Shown here: positions 26,875 to 34,831 of the stretch, piece by piece
Position numbering within the stretch: the first letter of the stretch is position 1
How the letters are laid out: each line of letters opens with the position of its first letter
Source of the DNA: Chitinophaga agrisoli
GTDB taxonomy: Bacteria > Bacteroidota > Bacteroidia > Chitinophagales > Chitinophagaceae
Assembly (NCBI RefSeq): GCF_008386695.1
Contig: NZ_VUOC01000001.1
Span: 1,648,347 to 1,712,346, forward strand
DNA length: 64,000 nt
Direction: 5' to 3'
The notes under the pieces: generated by a model
The model's database searches: none
What the model saw: only the letters and a program-made list of their open reading frames with translations
What the model was told of the DNA's origin: nothing
Made by a program: the position numbers and the translations under genes

Positions 26875-27870
26875 ATGTCAGAAAGTAATATCATTATTTA
26901 TCAGACTGAAGATGGTAAAATACGGATAGAAACATTCCTGGAGGGTGAGACTGTTTGGTTGACTATTGACCAAATGTCAGAACTGTTTCAAAAGTCGCGG
27001 TCGACTATTAATGAACATATACTGAATATTTATGAGGAAAATGAGCTTGATCCTCAGTATTCAATGAAGAAAATCGGAATTTCCGATTTTTCAAAAAAGC
27101 CTACTAATTATTACAATCTTGATGTTATTATTTCTGTTGGTTATCGTGTAAAAAGCCTGCAGGGTACAAAGTTTCGTCAGTGGGCTACGGCCCGTCTCCG
27201 GGAATATATCGTAAAGGGGTTTACTCTCAACGATGAGTTGTTGAAACAGGGAGGTCACGGAAATTATTTCGAGGAGTTATTAGCAAGAATCCGGGATATC
27301 CGTTCATCCGAGAAAGTATTTTGGCGGAAAGTACTTGATATTTACGCAACCAGCATTGACTATGACCCCGGTCAAGACATGTCAGTTAAATTTTTTCAAA
27401 CGGTGCAGAATAAAATGCATTGGGCTGCTCACGGAAATACTGCAGCGGAAGTAATTTTCCATCGTATAGATGCTGGTAAACCGAACCTGGGATTAACCAA
27501 CTTTAAGGGAGGTAAGCCTACAAAACAGGAAACTGAAATTGCCAAGAATTACTTAACAGCGGATGAACTGAATATTTTAAACAGAATGGTCACCGCGTAC
27601 TTGGAGTTGGCTGAACTTCAAGCATTGAATCGCCGTCCCATGTATATGAAAGACTGGATAACAAGATTAGACGAGTTTTTGAGAATGACAGGTAATGATA
27701 TTTTGCAACATGCAGGTTCAGTTAGTCATGAACAGGCTATGAAAAAAGCAGCAGTGGAATACGATAAGTTCAAGGAGTCGCATAAAGATGAACTTTCTAA
27801 CGCCGAAAAACACTTTTTAACCTATATCGAAGATGCCGCTAAAAAGATAGGACGCAAGAAAAATGAATAG
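26875..27870 (+). CDS. RhuM-family virulence-type protein
   Basis: A 331-residue protein of the RhuM family (named after a Salmonella pathogenicity-island gene; molecular function not settled). Seen: N-terminal winged-helix-like start IIIYQTEDGKIRIETFLEGETVWLTIDQMSELFQKSRSTINEHI (N-terminal 50 residues), then NLDVIISVGYRVKS and FRQWATARLREYI (~85-115), which are the family's defining segments shared with KilA/Bro-type N-domains, and a C-terminal helical domain with a coiled-coil-like end (EQAMKKAAVEYDKFKESHKDELS). Codon and base use are more AT-rich than the neighbours, consistent with horizontal gain. It lies beside a tRNA-Leu gene. Family members often occur in genomic islands and defence clusters; that role here is inference. 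Confidence 0.85.
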   Translation: MSESNIIIYQTEDGKIRIETFLEGETVWLTIDQMSELFQKSRSTINEHILNIYEENELDPQYSMKKIGISDFSKKPTNYYNLDVIISVGYRVKSLQGTKFRQWATARLREYIVKGFTLNDELLKQGGHGNYFEELLARIRDIRSSEKVFWRKVLDIYATSIDYDPGQDMSVKFFQTVQNKMHWAAHGNTAAEVIFHRIDAGKPNLGLTNFKGGKPTKQETEIAKNYLTADELNILNRMVTAYLELAELQALNRRPMYMKDWITRLDEFLRMTGNDILQHAGSVSHEQAMKKAAVEYDKFKESHKDELSNAEKHFLTYIEDAAKKIGRKKNE

Positions 27871-28044
27871 CCGGTCAGCAGAACTGAAAATCAAACATTT
27901 CGATCTCTCCGCGCATAAGGCCTTATATTTTCTTCTAAATCACTACCGCGAAAAGCATTTCAGTCGGGTAAACCTTATAAAACAGAATCACGCTGTAAAT
28001 ACTGAAAATGCAACTTCAGCGGTTTGGATATCGCCCCCACAAAC

Positions 28045-28073
28045 AAAAAAGGCCGCATTGCTGCGACCTTTTT
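28045..28073 (-). terminator. Terminator after tRNA-Leu (also usable by RhuM)
   Basis: Stem aaaaaaggccgca (28045-28057) with tgcgacctttttt (28062-28073, one mismatch), loop ttgc. It lies just 3' of tRNA-Leu on the minus strand and is symmetrical enough to end RhuM transcription too. Confidence 0.8.
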
Positions 28074-28089
28074 AACGGCAATTTACCTG

Positions 28090-28171
28090 TGCGGGTGATA
28101 GGACTCGAACCTACATGCCGTGAAGCACCAGATCCTAAGTCTGGCGTGTCTGCCAATTTCACCACACCCGC
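28090..28171 (-). tRNA. tRNA-Leu (anticodon UAG)
   Basis: On the minus strand the molecule begins GCGGGTGTGGTGAAATTGGC and its acceptor arms pair as GCGGGTG with CACCCGC. The anticodon arm CCAGA-CTTAGGA-TCTGG gives anticodon TAG, reading CUA. A long variable arm and the GTTCGAGTCC T-loop fit a class II tRNA-Leu. Length is 82 nt including the discriminator A; CCA is not encoded. Confidence 0.95.
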
Positions 28172-28233
28172 GTGTTACGCTAGCTTGCGTAAAAATGGAC
28201 TGCAAAGGTATTCTTTTTTGGGAATTAAAAAAA

Positions 28234-28941
28234 TTACTCCATCCCCCCCTTCCATATCCTCGCCACCGCATCCGCATAAGCCGCGCCTATACTAATACTC
28301 GCCTCCCGCACATACAAAAAATTCCTGTCTATCCTTTCCACCTTACTATTCGCCACTATAAAAAACCGGTGCACCCGCGTAAACAAACTCCCCGGCAACA
28401 GATCCAGCGCCTCCTGCATAGACAACCGCGATAACAACTTCCTGTCCTTCAGCACAAAATTCACATAATTCCCCGCGCTCTCCAGGTACAGGATATCATC
28501 CAGCTGCAGTTTATACTGCTCATAGCCACTTTTCACAAATACATAATCTGGCGCATAAACGGCCGCAGCGCTCTGCTGCTTCAGCTGCAACAAGGAGTGC
28601 GCTTTATTACACGCCTTCAGGAACCGCGTCAGGGAAAAAGGCTTCAACAGGTAGTCAATAGCATCCAGCTCAAAGCTTTGTACGGCATGCTCAGAGTAGG
28701 CGGTGGTAAATACCACCATAGGCGGGTTGGTAAGACTGGTCAGGAAATCAATCCCGGTAATATCCGGCATCTTAATATCCAGGAAAAGCAGGTCGGTCTT
28801 TTCCCGGTTCAGGTGTTCCATGGCCTCAAAGGCATTGGTAAACAAGCCCTTCATTTCCAGGAAGGGCACTTTGGCGGCGTGCGAGGTGATAACAGACAGC
28901 GCCACCGGTTCATCATCTACAGCAATTGCGGTGAGCCTCAT
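28234..28941 (-). CDS. LytTR-type response regulator
   Basis: A 235-residue cytoplasmic regulator. Receiver domain residues ~1-120 with acidic pocket VDDE (9-12), phospho-acceptor Asp55 in LLFLDIKMPD, Thr in VVFTTAYSE and Lys in YLLKPFS. LytTR DNA-binding domain from ~140 (YVFVKSGYEQYKLQLDDILYLESAGNYVNF ... RVHRFFIVANSKVERID). Its start overlaps the stop of the DUF4407 gene by 4 bp (ATGA type), so the two are translationally coupled. The cognate kinase is the LytS-like protein two genes upstream. Targets are unknown. Confidence 0.93.
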   Translation of the reverse strand: MRLTAIAVDDEPVALSVITSHAAKVPFLEMKGLFTNAFEAMEHLNREKTDLLFLDIKMPDITGIDFLTSLTNPPMVVFTTAYSEHAVQSFELDAIDYLLKPFSLTRFLKACNKAHSLLQLKQQSAAAVYAPDYVFVKSGYEQYKLQLDDILYLESAGNYVNFVLKDRKLLSRLSMQEALDLLPGSLFTRVHRFFIVANSKVERIDRNFLYVREASISIGAAYADAVARIWKGGME

Positions 28942-29918
28942 ACCACATTGTTTTTCCGGTAGCCAAGATACATATTATTCGATTCCAGCAGCCGGTCATA
29001 TTCGCCTTTGGGTAGCAATAATTTGCTGAGCAGGGGCATGATCTCTATCAGGGTGATGATCAGCACGATCAGCCGGTACCGGTTGCGCAGGGCGGCATGT
29101 TCCACCGTCAGCTCTTCCAGCGCTTCTGTCTGCGCCAGGAAACCGTTAGTCAGGGAGGCTACATACACCTTCTCTTTGGCAACGTTCTCCTGCCACAGGC
29201 CGGAAAGCTGCGTCTGCCGTTCCTGCTGTTGAGGGCCAAGGCTATTGCGCAGGGCCGTCAGTTCTTCATCAGCTTTCAGGTACGCAGTTTTTTTAACCCG
29301 GGCAATGCTGGATTCGCCAATCTTGCCGGAACCGCCGGTACCGTCTGTTTCTTTGATGTAATCGTCTTTATAGGCCTTCACCTGCGCCTCTTTTTGCTGC
29401 AGCTGCTGTTGCCATTGCTGCAGGTCTTTTTGAAGGGTAGTGGTGCGGTCCTCATTCAGTGTATTTAGTTCTGCGCGGAACCTTTCCAACTTGCCCTGGC
29501 GGTTCAGCACCATCTGTGCCTGTATATCTTTTTGAAACAGCAGCAGTACAATAGGCTGGGAAACAAACAATCCGATGGTGAAGGCCAGCAGTAAGCGAAA
29601 GGCCGCCGGTAGAAACTTCCGGCGGCCTGAGCCTGACATAGCCGTTATCAGGCTTCGGTCAATGGACAGGATGGCGAAACCAAAGAAAACCGCCAGTCCT
29701 CCTATAACCACATCATCGTCAACAATGGTAGAGAAAAAATATCCCCAGGCCAGGGTCGCGAATAACCAGGTAACCCCTACGGATATGCCCAGTATCCGGT
29801 ACCTTTCATGATCGGCCCGGCAGTCTTTTAGAATATTGATATCAGCCGCAGCCAGCCACCAGAGGAACTTGCTAAGCCCATCCGGGGCCGGTGTATTGGC
29901 AGCAGGTGTTTGTTCCAT
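28938..29918 (-). CDS. DUF4407 membrane protein within a LytS/LytTR operon
   Basis: A protein of 326 residues from the ATG at 29918 (an 8-residue longer form would overlap the kinase stop). Four hydrophobic segments: two near residues 40-85 (GVTWLFATLAWGYFF; VIGGLAVFFGFAIL), one near 105-125 and one near 290 (LIVLIITLIEIMPLLSKLLLP). Between them is a long Gln/Lys/Glu-rich coiled coil (~130-255; QWQQQLQQKEAQVKAYK). The DRSLI sequence after helix 2 and the EIMP sequence in the last helix are DUF4407 features. Function is unknown; it could sense envelope state for the kinase. It overlaps the response regulator by 4 bp and follows the kinase directly. Confidence 0.85.
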   Translation of the reverse strand: MEQTPAANTPAPDGLSKFLWWLAAADINILKDCRADHERYRILGISVGVTWLFATLAWGYFFSTIVDDDVVIGGLAVFFGFAILSIDRSLITAMSGSGRRKFLPAAFRLLLAFTIGLFVSQPIVLLLFQKDIQAQMVLNRQGKLERFRAELNTLNEDRTTTLQKDLQQWQQQLQQKEAQVKAYKDDYIKETDGTGGSGKIGESSIARVKKTAYLKADEELTALRNSLGPQQQERQTQLSGLWQENVAKEKVYVASLTNGFLAQTEALEELTVEHAALRNRYRLIVLIITLIEIMPLLSKLLLPKGEYDRLLESNNMYLGYRKNNVV

Positions 29919-29928
29919 AGATCGTTTT

Positions 29929-31422
29929 TTAGCGGGCCACACGAATGGTCAGGTGAACAAAGTATTCCGTAGCGGTCTGGCGTATGCTGAGCTCATGTTT
30001 GTCAGGATACAGCAATGACAGCCGGTCCCGCACATTGTTAAGGCCAATGCCGGGTCCTTCGGCCGTATGGTCGTTCTCTGGCCGTTCATGCGTGGTATTG
30101 TATACATCAAAATAGATGTGCATAGCGTCGCAGGAAAGGGAGATAGAGATCTTAGACCGGCTGCGCAGGCTGATGCCGTGTTTAAAAGCATTCTCCACAA
30201 AAGGGATGAGCAGCATGGGCGCTATCTCATGATCGCAGTGGTGCTCATTGATGTTCACATCTATCAGTATATCCGGGGAAGCCTGTGTGCGCAGGCGCTG
30301 TAATGCAATGTAATTATGCAGATAGGCTACTTCCTTGCGAAGTGCTATCTTCTCGCGATGGTTCTCATCCAGCATAAACCGCATCATATCGCCCAGCCGT
30401 TGAATACCTTCGCTGGTATTGGTGGCATTCTCCTGCAAGGCGGTGCCATACAGCGTATTAAGGGCATTAAATAAGAAATGGGGGTTGATCTGGGAGCGAA
30501 GGAAATCCAGGTCGGCAGTAGAGCGGCCCAGGGCTTTCTGCAGCGTTAGCATGGTATCTGTGCGTTTTTGGCGGGTAGTATACAGCCACCAGGTTAGCGG
30601 CAATAGCGCCACAAACTGCACCAGCATCAGGCAAAGCATAATGCCAAATACGAGTCCGTCGTCGTGGCCGCGCGTCATGGCTACCGCCGCCAGGAGAACA
30701 GCCAGACCTGCCGCAAAGGAGGTAAATACAATATCCCGCCACAATATCCATTTGTTCCGGTGTTCATCAAATCTGGGAAACACGCGGTTGAGCCATACAA
30801 AAAAGACCACCGCATAATAAGGGCCGCCGCAGGCAATGGCCACCGCCAGCATAGGCGCATGTATACCCGCCGAAAAGATCAGCAACGCTACCCATATCAC
30901 CAACGCCATACCTACCTCGCTCATCACCAGCTTACGCTGATGAAAGTACTGGAAGTACAGGTGTTTACCGGCATAATACAACACATAGATGATACTATAG
31001 AACGCCGTAGTGATAAAGGCAGATTTGGCAAAATACATATGCGCCCCCTGCACCGTTTGGTATACGCCCAGCAAATAGCCATACCGGTAAGAATTAGCCA
31101 CCATCAGCACCAGGAATACGGTAAGCAGGGCAAGACCGGCCAGCAGCAGGCCGGCCAGCCAGCGCTCCTGCTCCAGGAAGCGGGGAACAACAAACATATT
31201 CAGGAATAGAAAAGCGGCATACACAACGGTCATATGAGCCAGTAACGGCAGCAGGTAATGGATATAATAATCAAATACCTGGTGATACTGGTGGAATTTA
31301 TGCCCATATGTATGCTGCATCTCAAACACATTAAAGGTCACGCTACGGTACAGCAATGGGAACAATAGCAGGAGAAAGATGGCCGTCACCGCCCCAAACT
31401 CCAGTTTCTTGAAAGGGATCAT
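29929..31422 (-). CDS. LytS/YehU-type sensor histidine kinase
   Basis: Inner-membrane sensor kinase of about 497 residues when started at the ATG at 31422 (MIPFKKLEF); the frame is open 18 bp further. The N-terminal ~310 residues form about eight to nine hydrophobic segments. The His_kinase domain is FLRSQINPHFLFNALNTLYG (phospho-acceptor His in NPHFLFN), and the ATPase has LLIPFVENAFKHGI (N box) and GPGIGLNNVRDRLSLLYP (G box). These mark the LytS/YehU class that pairs with LytTR regulators. It is the first gene of the operon kinase-DUF4407-LytTR regulator. Confidence 0.92.
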   Translation of the reverse strand: MIPFKKLEFGAVTAIFLLLLFPLLYRSVTFNVFEMQHTYGHKFHQYHQVFDYYIHYLLPLLAHMTVVYAAFLFLNMFVVPRFLEQERWLAGLLLAGLALLTVFLVLMVANSYRYGYLLGVYQTVQGAHMYFAKSAFITTAFYSIIYVLYYAGKHLYFQYFHQRKLVMSEVGMALVIWVALLIFSAGIHAPMLAVAIACGGPYYAVVFFVWLNRVFPRFDEHRNKWILWRDIVFTSFAAGLAVLLAAVAMTRGHDDGLVFGIMLCLMLVQFVALLPLTWWLYTTRQKRTDTMLTLQKALGRSTADLDFLRSQINPHFLFNALNTLYGTALQENATNTSEGIQRLGDMMRFMLDENHREKIALRKEVAYLHNYIALQRLRTQASPDILIDVNINEHHCDHEIAPMLLIPFVENAFKHGISLRSRSKISISLSCDAMHIYFDVYNTTHERPENDHTAEGPGIGLNNVRDRLSLLYPDKHELSIRQTATEYFVHLTIRVAR

Positions 31423-31586
31423 TGTTGAAAATTTCAACAATGATAGGAATCAATCATAAGTCCTGGCCCGAAATGGGATGAAACCACCCGAAAATGGGAT
31501 GAACCCACTCACAGGACTCCACCACACAGTGCCAACAGCTATTACGCCCGGCAGCATCCCCACGCCCAGCCTTCCTCTCTGGCCTG

Positions 31587-31719
31587 ACGTGCATACTGCG
31601 TTGCCGGCAGGTTCCGTGGTGGGGCCTTGGCCGGCGCGGCTCCTACAGCCCACCTGCAAAACGAACATCCCGCGGCGGGCGCAGCCCCACGGCGGAACCC
31701 TGCCGGCATAGCATCTCCC
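31587..31719. repeat. Dispersed palindromic element, copy 1
   Basis: Begins ACGTGCATACTGCGTTGCCG and ends with TGCCGGCATAGCAT plus a few bases. It aligns over its whole ~130 bp with 58232-58361, differing by scattered substitutions and 1-3 base gaps. The ends form an imperfect inverted repeat (TTGCCGGCAGGTTCCG against the complement of CGGAACCCTGCCGGCA). It resembles REP/MITE-type non-coding mobile repeats. Confidence 0.75.
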
Positions 31720-31860
31720 TCGCCGCTGCCCAATAATCTGATCCTGCCAACGCAGCCCCACGGCGGAACCCTGCCGGCATAGCATCTCCCTCGCCGCTGC
31801 CCCAATAATCTGATCCTACCAACGCAGCCCCACAGCGGAACGCTGCCGGCAAAGCCCATC
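31680..31860. repeat. Tandem repeat, unit 71-72 bp, about 2.5 copies
   Basis: Units start at 31680, 31751 and 31823, each with CGCAGCCCCAC(G/A)GCGGAAC. The first two are almost identical; the third is degenerate and partial. Each unit contains the right end of the palindromic element followed by CTCCCTCGCCGCTGCC and AATAATCTGATCCT. Confidence 0.85.
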
Positions 31861-32018
31861 TCCAAAAAACTGATCATATCAGCCCACCCACCATATCATC
31901 ATCGCGTAACTCCCATCCACCTCCATAAATATTGCCACATTTAACTATATTTAAATATAATTAATATGAAAAAACACCGAAATTTGTCGTATCTTTTATA
32001 GACCCAAATATTGCCTGT

Positions 32019-33248
32019 ATGAAGACCATAACTTTACTCAAAATCCCTTTACTCTGTTTAACCGCTCTTTCCTGTTTCACCGCCTCCGCACAGCAGAAAA
32101 GCGCTGCGTACGCTATTACTGCAGATACCATCGGCGGCATCAACTGGAACGTGTTGAGGTTAATAGACATTAATAACGGCTCCGCCATCAACCAGCTGGC
32201 CAAAGCGCCCGCGCCGGCGGCAAACGTAGTGCAGGCCGCTAAAGCAGCGCCTAATGCTAAAACCAACGGTAGCGCTAACCTGGGCCGTGTAGCCGCCTGC
32301 GCATTCGACAATGCCACCCACCGCCTGTTCTTTGCTACCATGCAAACCAATGAGCTGTATGCCGTAAACCTGAACGCCAGCGGCGCTGCGCCTATCAAAG
32401 TGGCAGACCTGCGGATCAACGATCCCTTTGTCAGCCATCCGGAAGAGAACAACATCAGCCGCATGGTGATCGGCGCAGACGGTAACGGCTACGCCCTTAC
32501 CAACGACGCAGAGCATTTCTTTGCCTTTGCTACTACCGGTCAGCAGGTACAGTTCCGCGATCTGGGCACGCTGAAGGACGCCGCCACCAATGGAGAAAAC
32601 TCTATCCACTCCTTCTGCACCGGCTGGGGAGGCGATATGGTAGCAGATAAATACGGCTTTCTTTACGTGATCAACATCTACAACAAGGTATTCAAGATCG
32701 ATGTAAACAAGCAGGAAGCTACTTATACCGGCAACATCTCCGGCCTGCCCGCGGGCTTTTACACCAATGGCGCTGCCGTGGATGATGATGGTAAAATTCT
32801 GTTAAGCTGCTCCACCTTCGGCAAAGGTTATTATGTAGTAGACATCAACAGCCTCGTCGCACAGCCTGCGCCTAACAAAAATAACGACGTATTTAACGCC
32901 TCTGACCTGGCCAGCGCCAACCTGCTGTTCCAGGATAAGAAAGACCTCGCCATTGTGCAGGATCAGTTAATGGATCTGGACGGCAACGTATCCGTATGGC
33001 CTAACCCGGTACCCGCCGCCAGCAAAAGCTTTAACATCGTGTTCAACACCATTGATAAAGGTGATTACATGGTGCAGCTGGTAGATATGGATGGTAATGT
33101 AGTAGTGAACAAACCCGTACGTATCGCCGGCAAACGCCAGAGCTTCCCTGTAAATTATACCGGCTCCGTATCTAACGGTCTGTATATGGTAAGACTGGTG
33201 AACAGCAAGAATGTAACACAATCAGTACGTAAGATCTTTATCCTGTAA
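32019..33248 (+). CDS. Secreted protein with type IX secretion sorting domain
   Basis: A 409-residue exported protein. Signal peptide MKTITLLKIPLLCLTALSCFTASAQ; residues ~30-310 contain repeated strand patterns with an Ala/Asn-rich insert near 65-90 (AKAPAPAANVVQAAKAAPNA) and blade-like units (GFLYVINIYNKVFKIDVNKQ; GAAVDDDGKILLSCSTFGKGYYVVDIN), so a beta-propeller-like fold is likely. The C-terminal ~80 residues (VSVWPNPVPAASKSFNIVF ... GLYMVRLVNSKN ... RKIFIL) are a type A T9SS sorting domain, which directs cargo through the outer membrane. Function of the main domain is unknown. It is a single gene ended by a GC-rich terminator. Confidence 0.85.
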   Translation: MKTITLLKIPLLCLTALSCFTASAQQKSAAYAITADTIGGINWNVLRLIDINNGSAINQLAKAPAPAANVVQAAKAAPNAKTNGSANLGRVAACAFDNATHRLFFATMQTNELYAVNLNASGAAPIKVADLRINDPFVSHPEENNISRMVIGADGNGYALTNDAEHFFAFATTGQQVQFRDLGTLKDAATNGENSIHSFCTGWGGDMVADKYGFLYVINIYNKVFKIDVNKQEATYTGNISGLPAGFYTNGAAVDDDGKILLSCSTFGKGYYVVDINSLVAQPAPNKNNDVFNASDLASANLLFQDKKDLAIVQDQLMDLDGNVSVWPNPVPAASKSFNIVFNTIDKGDYMVQLVDMDGNVVVNKPVRIAGKRQSFPVNYTGSVSNGLYMVRLVNSKNVTQSVRKIFIL

Positions 33249-33281
33249 TCAGCCATTACAGCACACGTCCTATTTCAATAT

Positions 33282-33314
33282 AAAGGGGCCGCTTCGCATA
33301 GAGGCGGCCCTTTC
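33282..33314 (+). terminator. Terminator after the T9SS cargo gene
   Basis: aaaggggccgc (33282-33292) pairs with gcggccctttc (from ~33304) with one bulged G, followed by TT. It is GC-rich and 33 bp past the stop codon. Confidence 0.75.
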
Positions 33315-33413
33315 TTATGCCGCCTCCACACGTCCCTCCGCACCTTGCCTCCCCGCCGCCCCCACGCCATGCTCCGCGCCCTACCGGGCCTCCGCACCGC
33401 CTCCGCACGTCCC

Positions 33414-33488
33414 TCCTACGCCGCCCTGCGCTCGCTCCTCCTACGCCGCCCTGCGCTCGCTCCTCCTACGCCGCCTTCGCCACGCCAA
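33414..33488. repeat. 25 bp tandem repeat overlapping the acyltransferase 3' end
   Basis: The 7-mer TCCTACG recurs at 33414, 33439 and 33464 (period 25), each followed by CCGCC, and the first two by CTGCGCTCG. The third unit contains the stop codon and last codons of the acyltransferase on the minus strand. Related C-rich sequence extends back to ~33320. Confidence 0.85.
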
Positions 33489-34650
33489 ACCCGCTTTTCA
33501 CAAAGCGCTTACCCAATGCGATAAACGGTTTTTCCACCCACAGGAACAGCGCATAGGAAATAACCAGGTTCGCCACCAGGAACACCGCTACCGCAATACC
33601 CGCATTAGCTACCTTGCCCAGTGGAGAGTACGTGATCACCATGCGTATCACGCCAGGCATCAATATCATGTGAATAAGATAAAGGGAGTAAGATACATCC
33701 GCGCCAAAAGCGCCTAATTTACCCCCCAGCCCCTGCCGGATCTTATCCAGCATAAACCCTATGCCCGGGTGCGCATAGGGTTTGATCTGGTTGGCAAACA
33801 GCAGGGTAATAATACATAGGATAGTTACCACCGTTAACGGACCGGTAAAAGGCAGTATCAGCAAAGACCATACGGCCAGGTGCACCAGCTTTACCTTATT
33901 GAAAAGATATGCCGCCAGCAGCATACCCAGTAAAAAATAATGGAGGGAGTAAAACAGCAGGGAAGGGGCCTGGAAATCGATCACCCGCCCCGGTTTGGTC
34001 CAGCCGCCAAACAGCTGCTGTACGGCTATGGCGGCCAGCAGGGTAAACACAATGAATTGCATCATGCGGTTCTTCACAATACGGTTATTCTTAAAGAACA
34101 CCAGGTATAGGAAAGGGAACAGCATATAGAACTGCGCCTCCAGCGAAAGGCTCCAGGCCGGGCCCAGTATGCTGGTATTCACTTCCGGCAGCAACCCGTG
34201 CAAAAAGGTCAGGTGCAGCAGCAGATCCGTAAAATGAGGATAGGCCGCCGGGTTATACGTGGTGGCAAAATGGGCGTCTTTCCCCGTAAAATAATGGTAG
34301 TTGATGTATACGCTCTCAAAATTGTACTGGAAAAGATTATAGGCCACTATAATGGCTACCAGGTACAACGGATACAGCCTAAACAGGCGGCGTACCCAGA
34401 ACTTGCCGAATGTAGCGCGTTCCGTAGGCGGCTCTTCCCGTTCCCGCTTTATATAATGGTACATCATCAGGAAACCGGTGATCACCATAAAACCATCTAC
34501 CGCAGGGCCATTGGTCATCAGTATATTGCCAATGACCGGTATCTTCATAAAAGAAGCGCCCCCTATGTATTTATAAAAATGTCCCAGCGCTACCCATAGC
34601 GCCAGTATAAATCTGAATCCGTTGAGAAAATCAGTATTAGGTTTTTCCAT
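33466..34650 (-). CDS. Acyltransferase 3 family membrane protein (OafA/YrhL-like)
   Basis: A 394-residue membrane acyltransferase expected to O-acylate a surface polysaccharide or lipid. Seen: FLNGFRFILALWVALGHFYKYIGG at the N-terminus (R and H of the conserved R-x10-H arrangement), about ten hydrophobic segments, and ILGPAWSLSLEAQFYMLFPFLYL near residue 165, the second conserved block. The C-terminus (KSGFGVAKAA) is encoded inside a 25 bp tandem repeat, so the end may have been altered by repeat insertion. It is divergent from the AraC gene at 34832 with a 180 bp gap. No other glycan genes adjoin it. Confidence 0.9.
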   Translation of the reverse strand: MEKPNTDFLNGFRFILALWVALGHFYKYIGGASFMKIPVIGNILMTNGPAVDGFMVITGFLMMYHYIKREREEPPTERATFGKFWVRRLFRLYPLYLVAIIVAYNLFQYNFESVYINYHYFTGKDAHFATTYNPAAYPHFTDLLLHLTFLHGLLPEVNTSILGPAWSLSLEAQFYMLFPFLYLVFFKNNRIVKNRMMQFIVFTLLAAIAVQQLFGGWTKPGRVIDFQAPSLLFYSLHYFLLGMLLAAYLFNKVKLVHLAVWSLLILPFTGPLTVVTILCIITLLFANQIKPYAHPGIGFMLDKIRQGLGGKLGAFGADVSYSLYLIHMILMPGVIRMVITYSPLGKVANAGIAVAVFLVANLVISYALFLWVEKPFIALGKRFVKSGFGVAKAA

Positions 34651-34831
34651 AATTTCGTCTTTGTTGGTATAGGTACTATAAACAGGATACAGGTACAGAA
34701 AATAAACAGATATGGTGCTGTAATTTTAACCATTCCTGCAGGATCAGCTTACTACTAATAATGCTATAATTATAAAGCAGGCCCCGGCCGGATACTACTT
34801 ATTTTAATAACAAACGTAAAAAGGCCTTGTT

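Larger units (their letters stand above)
31441..32018. other. Repeat-rich intergenic region
   Basis: About 580 bp between the divergent LytS-type kinase and the T9SS protein gene. No credible gene. The minus-strand open frames here have cyclic Gly/Arg/Ala-rich products generated by the tandem repeat. It holds a copy of a palindromic dispersed element (31587-31719), the tandem repeat that extends it (31680-31860) and, near 31930-32000, an AT-rich stretch expected to carry the promoter for the gene at 32019. Confidence 0.7.

Noticed and set aside
27863-28075. 70-codon frame overlapping the end of the RhuM gene
   Set aside because: It starts 8 bp inside RhuM but ends inside the terminator at 28045-28073, and its product looks random past residue ~35. 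A short real peptide cannot be excluded.
31680-31860. Possible CRISPR array
   Set aside because: Units are contiguous 71-72 bp tandem copies without unique spacers, and no cas genes lie in the window. The repeats at 41251 have irregular spacing and were rejected for the same reason.
31450-31877. Overlapping minus-strand frames with Gly/Arg/Ala-rich repeated products
   Set aside because: They are produced by the palindromic element and the 71-72 bp tandem repeat, not by coding constraint.
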